DNA of 51,794 nucleotides from CAYFJO01 sp964343305 (GCA_964343305.1 CAYFJO010000024.1:1-51794), one strand, 5' to 3'. Positions 24,533-33,509 are shown, counted from the stretch's first letter. The notes: generated by a model from the sequence alone, not told the origin. A program made the numbers and translations.

Positions 24533-24667
24533 CTACTTCTTCTTCTTAGCAGCCTTCTTCTTGGCGGCCTTCTTCTTTGGAGCAGCCTTCTTCTTGGCGG
24601 CCTTCTTCTTAGCAGCCTTCTTCTTGGGCGCTGCCTTCTTCTTAGCAGCTTTCTTCTTCTTGGCCAC
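24533..24667 (-). CDS. 44-residue Lys/Ala-rich histone H1-tail-like protein
   Basis: Starting at GTG 24667, 8 nt after GGAGG, the product is M-A-KKKK-AA followed by repeats of KKK-AA or KKK-AAP, ending KKKK. About 28 of 44 residues are Lys. It resembles the C-terminal tail of histone H1 and the Lys/Ala/Pro-rich HU tails and Hc1-like proteins of some bacteria, so it probably binds DNA or RNA non-specifically. The strong ribosome binding site and terminator hairpin support a real gene. The frame with the longest open reading (RRRKLLRRR-type) is a shadow. Confidence 0.72.
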   Translation of the reverse strand: MAKKKKAAKKKAAPKKKAAKKKAAKKKAAPKKKAAKKKAAKKKK

Positions 24668-24689
24668 AGCACGTCCTCCGTAAAAAAAG

Positions 24690-25170
24690 TTGGGGCGAGA
24701 TGGATCTCAAGGACTTCCAGTTTCCTTAAAGCCTCCGAGCACATCCCACCAGCACTCTAAAAAACCACTTCCCAAACAGATGGGTGCTTTGTTCAAAACG
24801 TTGATTGATAGATCAACAAACAAAACATTTAGTGGTACCAATACTCCTTATCAGTTCTCACTCGCTTCTGTGCCTTCGATGTGATTTGCATCGTTGTGCA
24901 AACTTGTTTGAATTGTGCAAATCCGTTCGCTCATCCTGTCTTACGTATCACACACAAATTATCTTCTCGATTGCTTGCATTCCGTCAATAGCAAACAGAA
25001 AAAACTTGCGAAAATTTTCCGTGAGGTGTCCGTCGATGAATGGTTGATGAAAGCGATTGAAAACGTCGACGCACTATTCATCGATCACGTTTGTTTCACT
25101 CACCATTCGCGTTGATGTTCCGCGTTGTGTGATCACCGTGTTGCAAGATTCGTCCATGCGACATCGCGGC
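24690..25170. other. Gene-free stretch upstream of the Lys-rich gene
   Basis: No convincing gene was seen in about 480 nt. It is more AT-rich than its neighbours and is probably the 5' region of the minus-strand Lys-rich gene. It contains GATTTGCA...TGCAAATC (about 24881-24921) with internal direct copies of TTGTGCAAA, which could be a protein-binding site; no promoter hexamers could be set firmly. Confidence 0.4.
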
Positions 25171-25176
25171 GCGATG

Positions 25177-25989
25177 TCAATAGAATGAAACGCAAGTGTC
25201 ATCGTGATACCGCGCGGCCGGTTGCTCTTGTCGTTGATTAAAACCAAACATGCGTCTGTAGTGTGGACGCAATCTGCGCAGTCGAATCCAACGCGACAAC
25301 GACGATTTATACGTAAATTCAGGCATTTTTTCGCTCTGCTCTCCTTCAAACCACGCACTCAAAATCTTGCGCCACGCGCTGGACATTGCCCCGCGGCGAA
25401 TGTGAACGGGATCGAATCCATACCAATCGCGGCGCGGTTTGACGATGGCTGCATGAAATTCTTTTGCCAACTCAATGACCTCATCATTGAGTTGCAACGA
25501 ACGTTCAATCGCATCTTGGTATTGTAATCGGCTGCTCGGAAACAACATCGATCGCAGCATCGCGAAACGACAAGCGCCAAGTTTTTTGATGGTCTCAAGA
25601 GGCAATTCGGTGACGATAATTTTTTCAGAAAAATCGGAAACTTTTTCCAAGCATTCGCCAACCCAACCTCGAATTTGCTTCACCGAAGCGCCAAACAATA
25701 AGTCGTTGCCGATGTCTGTTAGCAGCGAAGCGGTGGTTGCGGGAGGTCGTTTTTCCAGCGCGTCCCAAATGCCACAGGACAAGATGCCGGGAAGCACGCG
25801 CCAAAGAACGCGCGATGCGCCGCGGCCGTAAGACCGTCCGTGTGCGGCCGTGGTGATGAAGTCGAGGGGGCTGCCCCACAGCTTGCGGGAGATTTCAAAT
25901 ACAGGGGAAATACCCCGTATCAGATTGCTCGCCCCCAACAGGACGACTCGCCTTGGCGGGAACTCTTTTTGCGCGGTATTGTCGGCCAT
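25177..25989 (-). CDS. SGNH/GDSL-like hydrolase
   Basis: The 270-residue protein has the SGNH blocks in order: VVLLGASNLIRG (block I, with Ser in GASN), LLTDIGNDLLFG (block III, G-x-N) and WYGFDPVHIRRGAMSSAW (block V, Asp-x-x-His). There is no signal peptide, so it is probably cytoplasmic. The substrate is unknown. It begins 9 nt after the M50 gene stop, implying one transcript. Confidence 0.7.
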   Translation of the reverse strand: MADNTAQKEFPPRRVVLLGASNLIRGISPVFEISRKLWGSPLDFITTAAHGRSYGRGASRVLWRVLPGILSCGIWDALEKRPPATTASLLTDIGNDLLFGASVKQIRGWVGECLEKVSDFSEKIIVTELPLETIKKLGACRFAMLRSMLFPSSRLQYQDAIERSLQLNDEVIELAKEFHAAIVKPRRDWYGFDPVHIRRGAMSSAWRKILSAWFEGEQSEKMPEFTYKSSLSRWIRLRRLRPHYRRMFGFNQRQEQPAARYHDDTCVSFY

Positions 25990-25998
25990 TTGCGGTTA

Positions 25999-26811
25999 CT
26001 AGGGCCGTCCGCCGCCGCCGCCCCAAGGACCGCCGCCACCGAATCCACCGCCCGAGATTTGTTGGATGTTCATGTAGCTGGAATAGGCCAGCACGCCAAA
26101 CATCAGCGCCATAAAGAGACTTTGCATCACAATCAAGGCAAAGATCGCGATCGCGGCTCCTGAGTAAACAGACAGCCAAAGTGACTTGCGAACACCTTCC
26201 CACGGATCCTTTTTTGTAAACAACTCGCGCGCGATTTGCCCGCCATCGAGTGGATAGACCGGCAATAGATTGAGCACGGCCCAAAAGATGTTGATCCACA
26301 GCAAGCAGAGGACCAGTTCTTGGAGATAGGTATTTGTCGTATTCAAATCGTTTTCCGGAAGTTGTCCAATCGGAAACGGAAAGACACCCCCAATGTAAAT
26401 GAGCGAAATCGTTCCACCGGATGCGATCAGCAAGCCGATGACAATTCCGGCGAGGGCAAGTTGAGCGGCAGGACCGGCCGCCGAGATGATTATCTGGTCA
26501 AACGAGTTTCGACCTTTTGTAAAGCCCGTTCCAAAGGGTCCCGAGTCCGCAATCGCAAGGCCGCCCATCATATACAGAACAATGCGGGGCGATTCGCCGA
26601 ACCGGCGCATGGTGAAGGCATGGCCCAATTCGTGGACCAGGATCGAAAAAAACATGCTGCCGACCCAGATCAAAACGTAAAAGCCATCGTCCATCCGGCG
26701 CGAACCGAGAATCAGCGCTGCGAGCCAAAAGAAGGGATGCACACGAACCGGAAACCCGGCAAAGGTGAAATTGACGTCATACGGGGTTCGCGGTGGTTCT
26801 GCTAAGAACAC
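25999..26811 (-). CDS. Site-2-protease-type (M50) membrane metallopeptidase
   Basis: The 270-residue polytopic membrane protein has the zinc motif VHELGHAF and the second motif NLLPVYPLDGGQIAREL, as in S2P/SpoIVFB-type intramembrane proteases. The tail is nearly all Gly with a few Phe, Trp and Pro (GGGFGGGGPWGGGGGRP). The only reasonable start is GTG 26811, 22 nt from a REP-like palindrome. The substrate is unknown. It is co-directional with the SGNH gene. Confidence 0.85.
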   Translation of the reverse strand: MFLAEPPRTPYDVNFTFAGFPVRVHPFFWLAALILGSRRMDDGFYVLIWVGSMFFSILVHELGHAFTMRRFGESPRIVLYMMGGLAIADSGPFGTGFTKGRNSFDQIIISAAGPAAQLALAGIVIGLLIASGGTISLIYIGGVFPFPIGQLPENDLNTTNTYLQELVLCLLWINIFWAVLNLLPVYPLDGGQIARELFTKKDPWEGVRKSLWLSVYSGAAIAIFALIVMQSLFMALMFGVLAYSSYMNIQQISGGGFGGGGPWGGGGGRP

Positions 26812-26832
26812 GTTTCGTTTCCGTGAGTGGTC

Positions 26833-26901
26833 ATATTTCTGTCCCTTAATTTTTCTGTCCGATACGAATGGGCGGACAGAAAAATTAAGGGACAGAAATA
26901 T
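26833..26901. repeat. REP-like palindrome with perfect 28-bp arms (TTAAGGGACAGAAAT family)
   Basis: Arms 26833-26860 and 26874-26901 are perfect reverse complements with a 13-nt loop. The core is AAAATTAAGGGACAGAAATA. The family looks distinct from 1067-1149 but has the same build. Confidence 0.88.
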
Positions 26902-26961
26902 GAATTTGGTTGGGGCGCTGCTGCGCCATGAAACAGCTAGTTCAACTTCCTGGATACAATT

Positions 26962-28173
26962 TTACGCAGCGAGAGGCGATCGTCGAGCGGGCTGATGCAG
27001 TTCGCGCAGGATGTACTCCGCCGCCGCTTGCGATGCGCCGGGTTTGCAAAAGCCTTTTTTCAACTCCGCTAACTGGGCAACTCGCTCCTCGCGCTGACTT
27101 GCATCGGTCAGCCAGACCGCGATGTGATGGGCGATGTTTTCCGACTTGACCTGCGTTGTGAAGTATTCCGGAAAGGGCACTCGTTCCGCACCGTCGGCAT
27201 CGGGGTCGAACAACTGGCGGCTATGGGCTTCGATGTTATCCGTATAAAGCAGATTGACCAACGTGATGTATTTCACGCGTCTGAGCAACGCTTGGGCAAT
27301 CCATCCAAACCAGGAGATCTTGTAGTGAATGACCGTTGGTTTTTCGTGATAGAGCAGTTCCAGCGAAACCGACCCAGAGCAGGCCATGCAACAGGTTGCC
27401 AATCGAATGAGTTCTGGAGTCCGCCCGACGAAGATGTCCAGGTCGAGGCTGCGTTTTTCACAAGCTTCGCGGGCCATGTGAGCTTGCGCCGCGTTGAAGC
27501 TGGCGATGGCGAATCGAACGTCGCCAACACGCTCGCCGACTCGCTGGGCCGCCGCAAGCAATGTGTCTAGATTGTTCGTCACCTCTTGTCGCCGCGAGCC
27601 TGGCAAGATCGTGACCAGCGGCCGCGGGTCACGCTCGTATCCATTGACAAACGAATGGTCGATCTTTTGACGGACCATTTCATCGAAATAGGGATGGCCG
27701 ATGTATGTGGCGTTGCAATCCCGCTCTTGATACCACGTGGCTTCAAACGGCAGCTTGCAAAGGACATGGTCCACCAGCCGGCGCATTTTCTTCACGCGCC
27801 AAGATCCCCAACCCCACATCTGCGGCGCGCCGTAGTAAAACACAGGAATGTTGTACTTCTTGGCCTTGCGTGCGATCCACCAGTTAAAACCTGGATAGTC
27901 AATCAACACGACCGCATCAACTTCATTGTCGCGGAGATACTGATCGGCTTGTCTGAGCAGCAGCCAGAAGCGATGGATGTTCAACAACACGTGGAGCACC
28001 CACATGACCGCCAGCTTGGTGAGATCCTCGTGCAACTCGCAACCCGCGGCCGCCATCTTCGGACCGCCGTAACCGACGCATTCCATTTCTGGGTTGATCT
28101 CGCGCAAGTCATGGATCAAGTTGGCCCCGTGTAAATCGCCGCTTGGCTCGCCCACCGAAAAGAAGATTCTCAT
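26962..28173 (-). CDS. lpxB: Lipid-A-disaccharide synthase
   Basis: The 403-residue protein begins MRIFFSVGEPSGDLHGANLI and contains VLIDYPGFNWWIARKAKKYN, YYGAPQMWGWGSWRVKKM, ATYIGHPYFDE and TILPGSRRQEV, all typical of LpxB. It joins UDP-diacylglucosamine and lipid X on the inner face of the membrane. It shows a lipid A pathway, so a Gram-negative-type outer membrane. I chose ATG 28173; a GTG at 28179 overlaps the preceding gene. Confidence 0.95.
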   Translation of the reverse strand: MRIFFSVGEPSGDLHGANLIHDLREINPEMECVGYGGPKMAAAGCELHEDLTKLAVMWVLHVLLNIHRFWLLLRQADQYLRDNEVDAVVLIDYPGFNWWIARKAKKYNIPVFYYGAPQMWGWGSWRVKKMRRLVDHVLCKLPFEATWYQERDCNATYIGHPYFDEMVRQKIDHSFVNGYERDPRPLVTILPGSRRQEVTNNLDTLLAAAQRVGERVGDVRFAIASFNAAQAHMAREACEKRSLDLDIFVGRTPELIRLATCCMACSGSVSLELLYHEKPTVIHYKISWFGWIAQALLRRVKYITLVNLLYTDNIEAHSRQLFDPDADGAERVPFPEYFTTQVKSENIAHHIAVWLTDASQREERVAQLAELKKGFCKPGASQAAAEYILRELHQPARRSPLAA

Positions 28174-28175
28174 GT

Positions 28176-28916
28176 TCACGCCGACTTTCGTAACTCATCA
28201 TGCGTTGCTTGAGCGAGTGTGAACGCTTGCTCACAGCCAAGTTCGGTCGCTGTAAACTGTCGCCAGCGTTGCTTGAGCCACCAGGCACACAACAGATCAC
28301 CGGGATTTGGCCATGAATCCGCGAGCGGTTTGCCTTGTCCCGTGGTTTCGACAACGATCTCGCCAATGCGATAGCCTCGCATGGACGCGAATGTGCCGAG
28401 GTAACGCGTCATGCCTCGCGCGAGTTCGATCCCCGCGAGCGCTTCACTCCGGGCCGCCCAAAACGTCGAACCAAGAACGCGCGTCTCCAGTCCCAACAAG
28501 AACCAACGCGGAATTCTCGTGAATCGATTCCAAAGCTTTTGGGGGCCGCTCAAACGAGGACGACCGAAAACCACGTCCAGGTGCCGGAGTGCGTCGAGCA
28601 GATTCTCGATTTCGCATGTGGGAAAGCGGTCGCCGGGCTCAATCGTGACGATTGTCTGTCCGCGCGCGGCCAGCAAACCGGCCGAGACAGCGGCACTCAG
28701 CCCCAATGGGCGATCGAGTTGGATCACGCGCAAAGCTGGCATTTGCGTTAGCAACAGATTGAGCTTTTGCACATCGTCTGTGTTGGATGCATCGTCAATG
28801 ACAATGACTTCGAAAGACGATCGAATCCGATCCATCGTGTCGCATAGGTCTGGCAGTTTCGCAGCGACCTGATCGGCAGTGTTGCGTTGCGGAAGTAGAA
28901 TGGATGTTTTGATCAT
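28176..28916 (-). CDS. Family 2 glycosyltransferase
   Basis: The 246-residue protein has a GT-A nucleotide-sugar domain: TSILLPQRN, FEVIVIDDASNTDDVQKL (first acidic pair), LDRPLGLSAAVSAGLLAARG and IVTIEPGDRFP in the DxD position (EPGD). No membrane segment is clear. It is transcribed just before lpxB (stop and start are adjacent), so it may act on a surface glycan or lipid precursor. Acceptor unknown. Start ATG 28916. Confidence 0.8.
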   Translation of the reverse strand: MIKTSILLPQRNTADQVAAKLPDLCDTMDRIRSSFEVIVIDDASNTDDVQKLNLLLTQMPALRVIQLDRPLGLSAAVSAGLLAARGQTIVTIEPGDRFPTCEIENLLDALRHLDVVFGRPRLSGPQKLWNRFTRIPRWFLLGLETRVLGSTFWAARSEALAGIELARGMTRYLGTFASMRGYRIGEIVVETTGQGKPLADSWPNPGDLLCAWWLKQRWRQFTATELGCEQAFTLAQATHDELRKSA

Positions 28917-28940
28917 CCTGGGAGACTCATCGATAATCAA

Positions 28941-29020
28941 TGGTTCAAAAAGGGGTCAGGCACCTTTTGTGCGAAGCACCCTTCGGGTTGTTACGGCAAA
29001 AGTGCCTGACCCCTTTTTGC
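28941..29020. repeat. REP-like palindrome, second copy of the GGGGTCAGG family
   Basis: TGGTTCAAAAAGGGGTCAGG starts at 28941 and the right arm ends at 29020, with one indel between the arms. The loop GTGCGAAGCACCCTTCGGG is related to that of 1067-1149. It fills the divergent gap between the glycosyltransferase and transporter genes. Confidence 0.85.
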
Positions 29021-29111
29021 TTTTTGTCGTGTCAGCCAAAATTGGGGGCGAAGTATCCCAAAATGCTGGCAGCAAGCATAGATCAGTTTAAAGGTTGCAT
29101 TTGCCGTGGTC

Positions 29112-30182
29112 ATGGACTCTGTGGTTTCCTGGCTTCAGCGAACACTCATCTTGTGGCTTGTTCTGACGTCGTACATCGCCTTGAAATGGACCGAGTGGTT
29201 TCCGGCAGCGATTGATCCATTTAGCCCAGAGGTTTTCACCAACAACCATCTTTACGCCTCGATCGCGGTGACCATGCTGGCCGTTGGACTGTTGCTGCCG
29301 CGTGATGAAGTTCAAAACGTCATTCGACGATGGCCGATGGTGTTGGCGGGAACGGCAGTTCAATATATTTCGATGCCGCTGTTGGCGATGTTGGTCGCCA
29401 AGATCTGGGGCTTTCAAGACAGCCAACTGATCGGAGTGATCATCGTTGGTTGTGTGCCTGGTGCGATGGCGTCCAACGTGTTGACGATGAACGCGGGCGG
29501 CAACGTCAGTTATTCTGTCAGTTTGACGTCGAGTGCCACGTTGCTTTCGCCGATCGCCGTACCCATCGCACTTTGGGCAACCTTGTCAGGGGACGGCAAA
29601 GTGACCCCTGGCATGCTGTTGCAATCGAGCATGTTTTTGTTGATGACCGTGGTGGTGCCGGTCGTCGTGGGCCACTTGATCGCGCGCCGTTGTCCGAGCT
29701 GCGAACGGCAATTCAAGGTGTGGGGCACGTTGACCGCGAATTTGGTGATCCTGTTAATTATTGCCGCGGTAGTCGGTCGAACGCGGCAACATTTAGCTGT
29801 CTATGATTTGAGAGTCTTGTGGGCGTTGCTGGTGATCAACATCGTGGGATACGCGGTCGGATATTTTGCGGGACGGGTGATAGGAATGCCCGAAGCGATG
29901 CGGCGGGCGATCACGCTGGAAGTCGGGATGCAGAACGCGGGCGTCGGCACGGCACTCGCCATGAAACTGTTCGATGCTCAGACTGCCCTCGCTCCGGCAC
30001 TCTACACCTTTGGATGCATGTTGACAGGAACAATTTTGGCAGGTGTGTGGTCGTTGCAGCCGATTGAATCAATGACGAATGACGAAATACCCGTGGGAGA
30101 AATGACGAATGACGAAATACCCGTGGGAGAAATGACGAATGACGAAATACCCAATGACGAAGGAAATCCGAAATCCGAATGA
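29112..30182 (+). CDS. BASS-family (bile acid:Na+ symporter type) transporter with repeat-encoded tail
   Basis: The protein (356 residues) has about nine or ten membrane segments and the family signatures VIIVGCVPGAMASNVLTMNA, GGNVSYSVSLTSSATLLSPI and ITLEVGMQNAGVGTALAMKL. Relatives carry organic anions or precursors with Na+. The last 35 residues are MTNDEIPVGE twice and then MTNDEIPNDEGNPKSE, read from a 30-nt tandem repeat, not a family trait. Start ATG 29112; GTG 29106 is possible. Substrate unknown. Confidence 0.85.
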   Translation: MDSVVSWLQRTLILWLVLTSYIALKWTEWFPAAIDPFSPEVFTNNHLYASIAVTMLAVGLLLPRDEVQNVIRRWPMVLAGTAVQYISMPLLAMLVAKIWGFQDSQLIGVIIVGCVPGAMASNVLTMNAGGNVSYSVSLTSSATLLSPIAVPIALWATLSGDGKVTPGMLLQSSMFLLMTVVVPVVVGHLIARRCPSCERQFKVWGTLTANLVILLIIAAVVGRTRQHLAVYDLRVLWALLVINIVGYAVGYFAGRVIGMPEAMRRAITLEVGMQNAGVGTALAMKLFDAQTALAPALYTFGCMLTGTILAGVWSLQPIESMTNDEIPVGEMTNDEIPVGEMTNDEIPNDEGNPKSE

Positions 30183-30240
30183 CCTCTTTCGGAATTCGTG
30201 CTTCGTCATTCTTTCGTCATTGCGTACTTGGGTATTTCGC
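30071..30240. repeat. 30-nt tandem repeat and palindromic GACGAAATACCC element
   Basis: Two full 30-nt units (30071-30100 and 30101-30130) and a partial third contain ATGACGAATGACGAAATACC. The third continues into an inverted element whose right part (about 30200-30240) reads TTCGTCATTC...GGTATTTCGCC. A close relative is at 40054-40201. Confidence 0.75.
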
Positions 30241-30278
30241 CACTTACTAATCCGACTGTTTGACTTCGATGAAGAATT

Positions 30279-30366
30279 GTAGGGAACGCCCTCTGTGGCG
30301 TTCCGGGAAACGCAAAAAGACGTGGTTTTCGCACCTTCGCGGAACGCCACAGAGGGCGTTCCCTAC
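30279..30366. repeat. Perfect 27-bp inverted repeat (GGGAACGCC family)
   Basis: Arms 30279-30305 and 30340-30366 are perfect reverse complements with a 34-nt loop; core GGGAACGCCCTCTGTGGCG. It lies downstream of the FtsX-like gene on the minus strand and could act as a terminator-like barrier. The gap 30183-30384 contains only repeats. Confidence 0.88.
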
Positions 30367-30384
30367 ATAAGTCAAACAGTCGAA

Positions 30385-32028
30385 CTAAGCGTCCATCAGA
30401 ACCACCGCCGGATCCTGACTGACTGCGGAGAGCGTTGGCAAGTAGCTGCCGATGGCCGCGATGATCGGAGCACCCACGATCGTTGCAACGATGATGAGAT
30501 AGTCCAGTTGGATGTAGGCTTCCGCGATGTTCATGGCCGCGCAAACGTTCAGCGCGATCGCACAGCCAATTGCCGCGCCGCTAATTCCGCCCAGCAGTCC
30601 CAGCAACGCCGATTTGCCCATAAACAGGCCGATGACATAGACCGACCCTTTTCCCAAGGCCCGCAGCAGGCCAATTTCCGTGCGACGTTCACGCACATTG
30701 AGCCAGGTCATCAATCCAACAAACAGTGCGGATGCAAGAATAATGGCCGGAGTGGTGACAAAGACCAGGCTGTTCAAAATCGACATTTGCCGGTCGCGTC
30801 CTTCGCGTTGTCGATCGAGCTTCGCCGCGACGCGTTCGTGGCTCGCTTTGGCCCGCTCGAAACTGGCTTTGACTCGCAACTGGTTTGCTTTCACGTGTGT
30901 GTGGTTGGTTATGGCGCGCTGGTGGTTTTCTTTGGCACGCTCTTGGTTTGCTTTGACACGTTCCTGGTTTTTTCGGACGTGTTCGAGGGCCGTTTCGATG
31001 AGGGCCGTTTGTTGCTGTCGTTTTTCCTCAACCAGATCGCGTTGCTTTTCGCGAGCTTCGGCTCTTGATTTGAACTCGGTCACTTTCGTGTCCTTCAGCA
31101 CGCCTTCCAACTCGGCCCGGATCACGGACAGCCGGTCGCCTTTGCATTTGCAATTCAGCGCCATGATCTGATTGATCAGCCCTTCTTTGTCGGCAATCTT
31201 TTGTGCGTCCTTCAGATCGACCAGCAATTGGACATCTTGCAGGCCGCCGAACTCGGGCATGATTTTCGCAATCGTTAGCTCGACATCGTTCACGCTGATC
31301 TTGTCGCCTTCCTTGTGATCGCCGGCCAGTTCGGAACCGACGATAACCGTGCCAGGTTCAACGGGCTTGACCATGTGCGGCTTTTCCTCGTTCTTTTGAG
31401 ACTCAGTCAACACCGGTTTGGTCCCGACCAACAAGACCGTACGATCGTTCCACTTCATCTTGTGTTGCAGCATCGCGACGACATGCACAATGGTCTCGAT
31501 CGAAGGTGCCTCGGCCAGGCGATGGACATATTCCTCGTCGAATTCTTTGGCGACAAAGTCCGTGTAGAGGCTGCCCATGTTGGTGTCTTTGTGAACGATC
31601 CGCAGATTCACACCCAAGTCGCGCATGATGCGTTTCGTCTGTTTGTCCATCTCGGCCAGCAGACGATTCGTTTCGTCTTGCATCCCCGCAATCTTGGTCT
31701 GCAAGTCGTCTGCTTCCTTTTGTATTTCGACGGCCTCATTCTGCAGCTGATCGGCTTCTTTCTGCAAATCGTTCGCTTCATTCTGTAACTCGTCGGCCCC
31801 TTTCTGAAGCTCGTCGGCTTCTGCCTTATGGCCGTCGGCTTCAGCGAGCAATTGGTCTGCTTCACCTTTCAACACGTCCAGTTCTTTCTTCGTGTCGGAT
31901 GCATAACCGGCGATGATCGTCGGTCCCGAAACAAACATCGCCGCAGCCGTCGCCACGGCCAGCATACTGAGAATGAAGTTAATCGGACGGCATTTGATCT
32001 CGGCGAGGATTAGTTTTGATGTGCTCAT
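30385..32028 (-). CDS. FtsX-like ABC permease with two long coiled coils
   Basis: The 547-residue protein has one membrane segment near residues 16-43, a large outer region and three C-terminal segments with an FtsX/MacB-type block (VRERRTEIGLLRALGKG and LLGGISGAAIGCAIALNVCA). It contains two coiled coils: residues about 45-135 with heptads such as ADELQKGADELQNEA, and about 330-405 with ERVKANQERAKENHQRA-type heptads. Such proteins work with an ATPase to drive periplasmic movement, as in MacAB or FtsEX. No ATPase gene is adjacent. Function unknown. Confidence 0.72.
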   Translation of the reverse strand: MSTSKLILAEIKCRPINFILSMLAVATAAAMFVSGPTIIAGYASDTKKELDVLKGEADQLLAEADGHKAEADELQKGADELQNEANDLQKEADQLQNEAVEIQKEADDLQTKIAGMQDETNRLLAEMDKQTKRIMRDLGVNLRIVHKDTNMGSLYTDFVAKEFDEEYVHRLAEAPSIETIVHVVAMLQHKMKWNDRTVLLVGTKPVLTESQKNEEKPHMVKPVEPGTVIVGSELAGDHKEGDKISVNDVELTIAKIMPEFGGLQDVQLLVDLKDAQKIADKEGLINQIMALNCKCKGDRLSVIRAELEGVLKDTKVTEFKSRAEAREKQRDLVEEKRQQQTALIETALEHVRKNQERVKANQERAKENHQRAITNHTHVKANQLRVKASFERAKASHERVAAKLDRQREGRDRQMSILNSLVFVTTPAIILASALFVGLMTWLNVRERRTEIGLLRALGKGSVYVIGLFMGKSALLGLLGGISGAAIGCAIALNVCAAMNIAEAYIQLDYLIIVATIVGAPIIAAIGSYLPTLSAVSQDPAVVLMDA

Positions 32029-32153
32029 AGTGCGTTGGGAGGCAAGATTGTGGTGTGCTTTAACTCAGCAGCATTGTAGCCTATTTCGCTCACACTAAAT
32101 ATCGTCCAGCACGGTCGAAAGGTGATCAACAGGCGGAGCGGACCTACTGGCAG

Positions 32154-33509
32154 CTATTTCTTGTCGAGTTCTGCCCGGCGCTTCACGTCTTTGGGGTGCT
32201 TGGAGAACGATTCGAACACGTCGCCCACAACTTGGTCCGCCAGACGACTGAGTTCACTCAGGATGATCGGCTCGGCTTCGGGCGCCAGCTTGGACGTGTT
32301 GGGTTCGTATCCGCCGACCTCGTAGGCATCCGCCGTGGCGATGTAGCCCAAGTTACCGTTTGCGTAACCGATGATGATCGGCGTCGCTCGATCGGCAATC
32401 GCGGTTTCAAGTTTGAAGCCGTACTCGACCATCGGTTCGCCCGGCATCGTCAGCAATAAGTATGGGCCGATCTTCATCGCTTGCAACTCGGCGGACAGTC
32501 GTGCCTCTTTACCCGGCAGCGACACAACCGAACGAGCCACTCGGATCGCGTAATACGACGGTCGCTCGCGCAACCGTTCTCGCGTCACACCGCGAGCCAA
32601 CGTGCGCACGACTGCACCTCCCAAGTCGCGGCCCGCCCACTGAATGTCTGCTTCGTCCGCACAGCGATATGGGTATCCGGGCAAATTCGGCCGGATATCG
32701 CCCGCGCAGCCTTGCAAGAACAGCGAATTCGTTTTTCCGCCGTAACACATTTCTACGAAGGACTGGGCTTCGCCCGGAAAATCTGCGCTCATTCTTGGGT
32801 AGCCGTTCGGATATGGCCGCGATCCCTTGTCGCCCCATGTAAAGAAACACGGATGACAAACGGCGTGCATGACCACGGCCAGCGGCGTCAGCGAACGGCC
32901 GTCGTCGAAACGCAGCACTTTGACACGTTGATCGTTCGGGCCGTCCGGATTCAGCCGCACGACTGCTCGACCGTTGACCACCTTGCGGCGGTTAATGCTG
33001 AACCCGATCCGATCCTCGCCATAGCCGACCGTGACACTTCGCATGTTATCGGCGGCCTGCTTGGCTGCCTCGCCCAACTTGTCAATCAATTCACGGCCCC
33101 ACTTCGAATCGGGGTCGTAGCCTGGCCCCGAATGATTGTGTGATGCCGCGACCATGATGTTTCCCGCCGGGACATCTGCCTGCTTCTCGATGCGCTGCCG
33201 CGCAAGCATCACCATTTCGTCCCAAGCGCCAATCGTGTCGAGTGTGACGATGGCTGCTCTTGTCTCGCCATCGTCCAACACCAGCACACCGGCTCGTAGC
33301 GGATCGCGGACACCAAAGACCTTGCGCCGATGCCCCGTCACCATCACTCCGTCAGTCTCCGCCGGCGTAATGTCGACTTTCGCCACGCCGGCCCGCAAGT
33401 TCGACTGGACGGGAAACTGACCATCTTTTATTTCGTCAGCCACCGCGACAAAGTGAACGAGGCTGACGGCGATGCTCAAGAGTGTGAAAATCGAATTGGG
33501 TGAATTCAT
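32154..33509 (-). CDS. Secreted neutral/alkaline ceramidase-like protein
   Basis: The 451-residue protein starts at ATG 33509 with a signal peptide (FTLLSIAVSLVHFVAVADE). It contains the ceramidase-type N-terminal features AGVAKVDITP, ASHNHSGPGYDPDSK, LQGCAGDIRPN and MPGEPMVEYGFKLE, which match the neutral/non-lysosomal ceramidase N-terminal domain. Many bacterial relatives are of unknown substrate. It would be exported. The C-terminal Ig-like domain of full ceramidases is not evident. Confidence 0.75.
   Translation of the reverse strand: MNSPNSIFTLLSIAVSLVHFVAVADEIKDGQFPVQSNLRAGVAKVDITPAETDGVMVTGHRRKVFGVRDPLRAGVLVLDDGETRAAIVTLDTIGAWDEMVMLARQRIEKQADVPAGNIMVAASHNHSGPGYDPDSKWGRELIDKLGEAAKQAADNMRSVTVGYGEDRIGFSINRRKVVNGRAVVRLNPDGPNDQRVKVLRFDDGRSLTPLAVVMHAVCHPCFFTWGDKGSRPYPNGYPRMSADFPGEAQSFVEMCYGGKTNSLFLQGCAGDIRPNLPGYPYRCADEADIQWAGRDLGGAVVRTLARGVTRERLRERPSYYAIRVARSVVSLPGKEARLSAELQAMKIGPYLLLTMPGEPMVEYGFKLETAIADRATPIIIGYANGNLGYIATADAYEVGGYEPNTSKLAPEAEPIILSELSRLADQVVGDVFESFSKHPKDVKRRAELDKK

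Noticed and set aside
24406..24744. 112-residue Arg/Leu-rich minus-strand frame
   Set aside because: It is the wrong frame of the Lys/Ala gene; the Lys frame has the ribosome binding site.
24805..25115. Short plus-strand frames in the gap before the SGNH gene
   Set aside because: Two overlapping frames (80 and 66 residues) without motif or start context; likely chance.
30385..32028. The coiled-coil FtsX-like protein as a chemoreceptor or SMC-like protein
   Set aside because: The C-terminal three-segment block and VRERRTEIGLLRALGKG are FtsX/MacB-like, with no signalling or ATPase domain.
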